From: Micavibrio aeruginosavorus
GTDB lineage: Bacteria > Pseudomonadota > Alphaproteobacteria > Micavibrionales > Micavibrionaceae
Direction: 5' to 3'
Assembly (NCBI GenBank): GCA_003241475.1
Contig: QFQB01000050.1
Coordinates: forward strand, 1-14,175
Length of the DNA: 14,175 bases
The notes beneath the pieces were generated by a model that searched no databases, had not been told where the DNA came from, and saw only the letters and a program-made list of their open reading frames with translations. This document shows positions 14,119 to 14,175 of this stretch, one piece after another. Each line of letters starts with the position of its first letter. Positions within the stretch are counted from its first letter, which is position 1. The position numbers were made by a program, and so were the translations under genes.

Positions 14119-14175
14119 TTAAGGGAAGTCCACCGATCCGGAAGAGCGGCGGTACAGCGGGTCTTTTTCCGCGCG
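14119..14175 (-). CDS. Probable 3' end of an unidentified convergent gene
   Basis: Reading the minus strand from the window edge gives 18 codons without a stop (RAEKDPLYRRSSGSVDFP), then TAA. Most codons end in G or C, like the neighbours. Its position, eight bases beyond the parC terminator, fits a convergent gene tail. The fragment is too short to name a family. Confidence 0.4.
   Translation of the reverse strand, partial: RAEKDPLYRRSSGSVDFP

Noticed and set aside
1..14175. CRISPR arrays, IS elements, tRNA or rRNA genes, prophage genes
   Set aside because: I saw no spaced direct-repeat arrays, transposase or integrase motifs, terminal inverted repeats or tRNA-like cloverleafs on either strand.

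Overview
The window reads as an ordinary, gene-dense chromosomal stretch, most likely from an alphaproteobacterium. The evidence is protein-level: a YdcH-type small protein next to purE, a DHAD of the three-cysteine [2Fe-2S] type, a Tat-exported YcbK/DUF882 peptidase, and recO running into parC. GC is in the mid-50s percent by eye. A Rhodospirillales- or Micavibrio-like lineage would fit, but I cannot fix the genus from sequence alone. I see no IS, phage, CRISPR, tRNA or rRNA. No gene-free gap exceeds 300 bases; the largest are 363-526, 4981-5132, 6753-6900 and 7495-7589, and they hold promoters, leaders and terminators.

Left part. A minus-strand ydcH-purE unit leaves the window at base 1. 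It diverges from a plus-strand phosphofructokinase whose active site mixes ATP-type and PPi-type residues. Next come two adjacent, divergent membrane proteins with bacterial PH (YdbS-like) domains, then a GNAT acetyltransferase with lower GC than its neighbours. The acetyltransferase has its own promoter and almost touches ilvD (dihydroxy-acid dehydratase).

Middle. A YcbB/LdtD-like L,D-transpeptidase (builds 3-3 peptidoglycan cross-links) is followed by a Tat-exported YcbK/MepK-like peptidase (the family that cuts them), the same pairing as in E. coli. A strong terminator ends this block. folK and folP follow, overlapping by 8 bp (tetrahydrofolate synthesis). folK carries a 9-bp tandem repeat in its catalytic loop.

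Right part. An unrecognised, probably exported protein is preceded by a near-perfect sigma70 promoter placed so that transcription should begin at the A of its ATG (a leaderless mRNA). Its stop codon interlocks with that of a convergent minus-strand pair: a NadX-like aspartate dehydrogenase followed by a histidine phosphatase. nadX diverges almost directly from recO, which overlaps parC (topoisomerase IV subunit A). A terminator follows parC, and the last bases hold the probable 3' end of another minus-strand gene.

Most genes belong to known families. The best candidates for something new are the leaderless unknown exported protein, the mixed-signature phosphofructokinase and the folK loop insertion. 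I find no evidence for a complete undescribed multi-gene system here.
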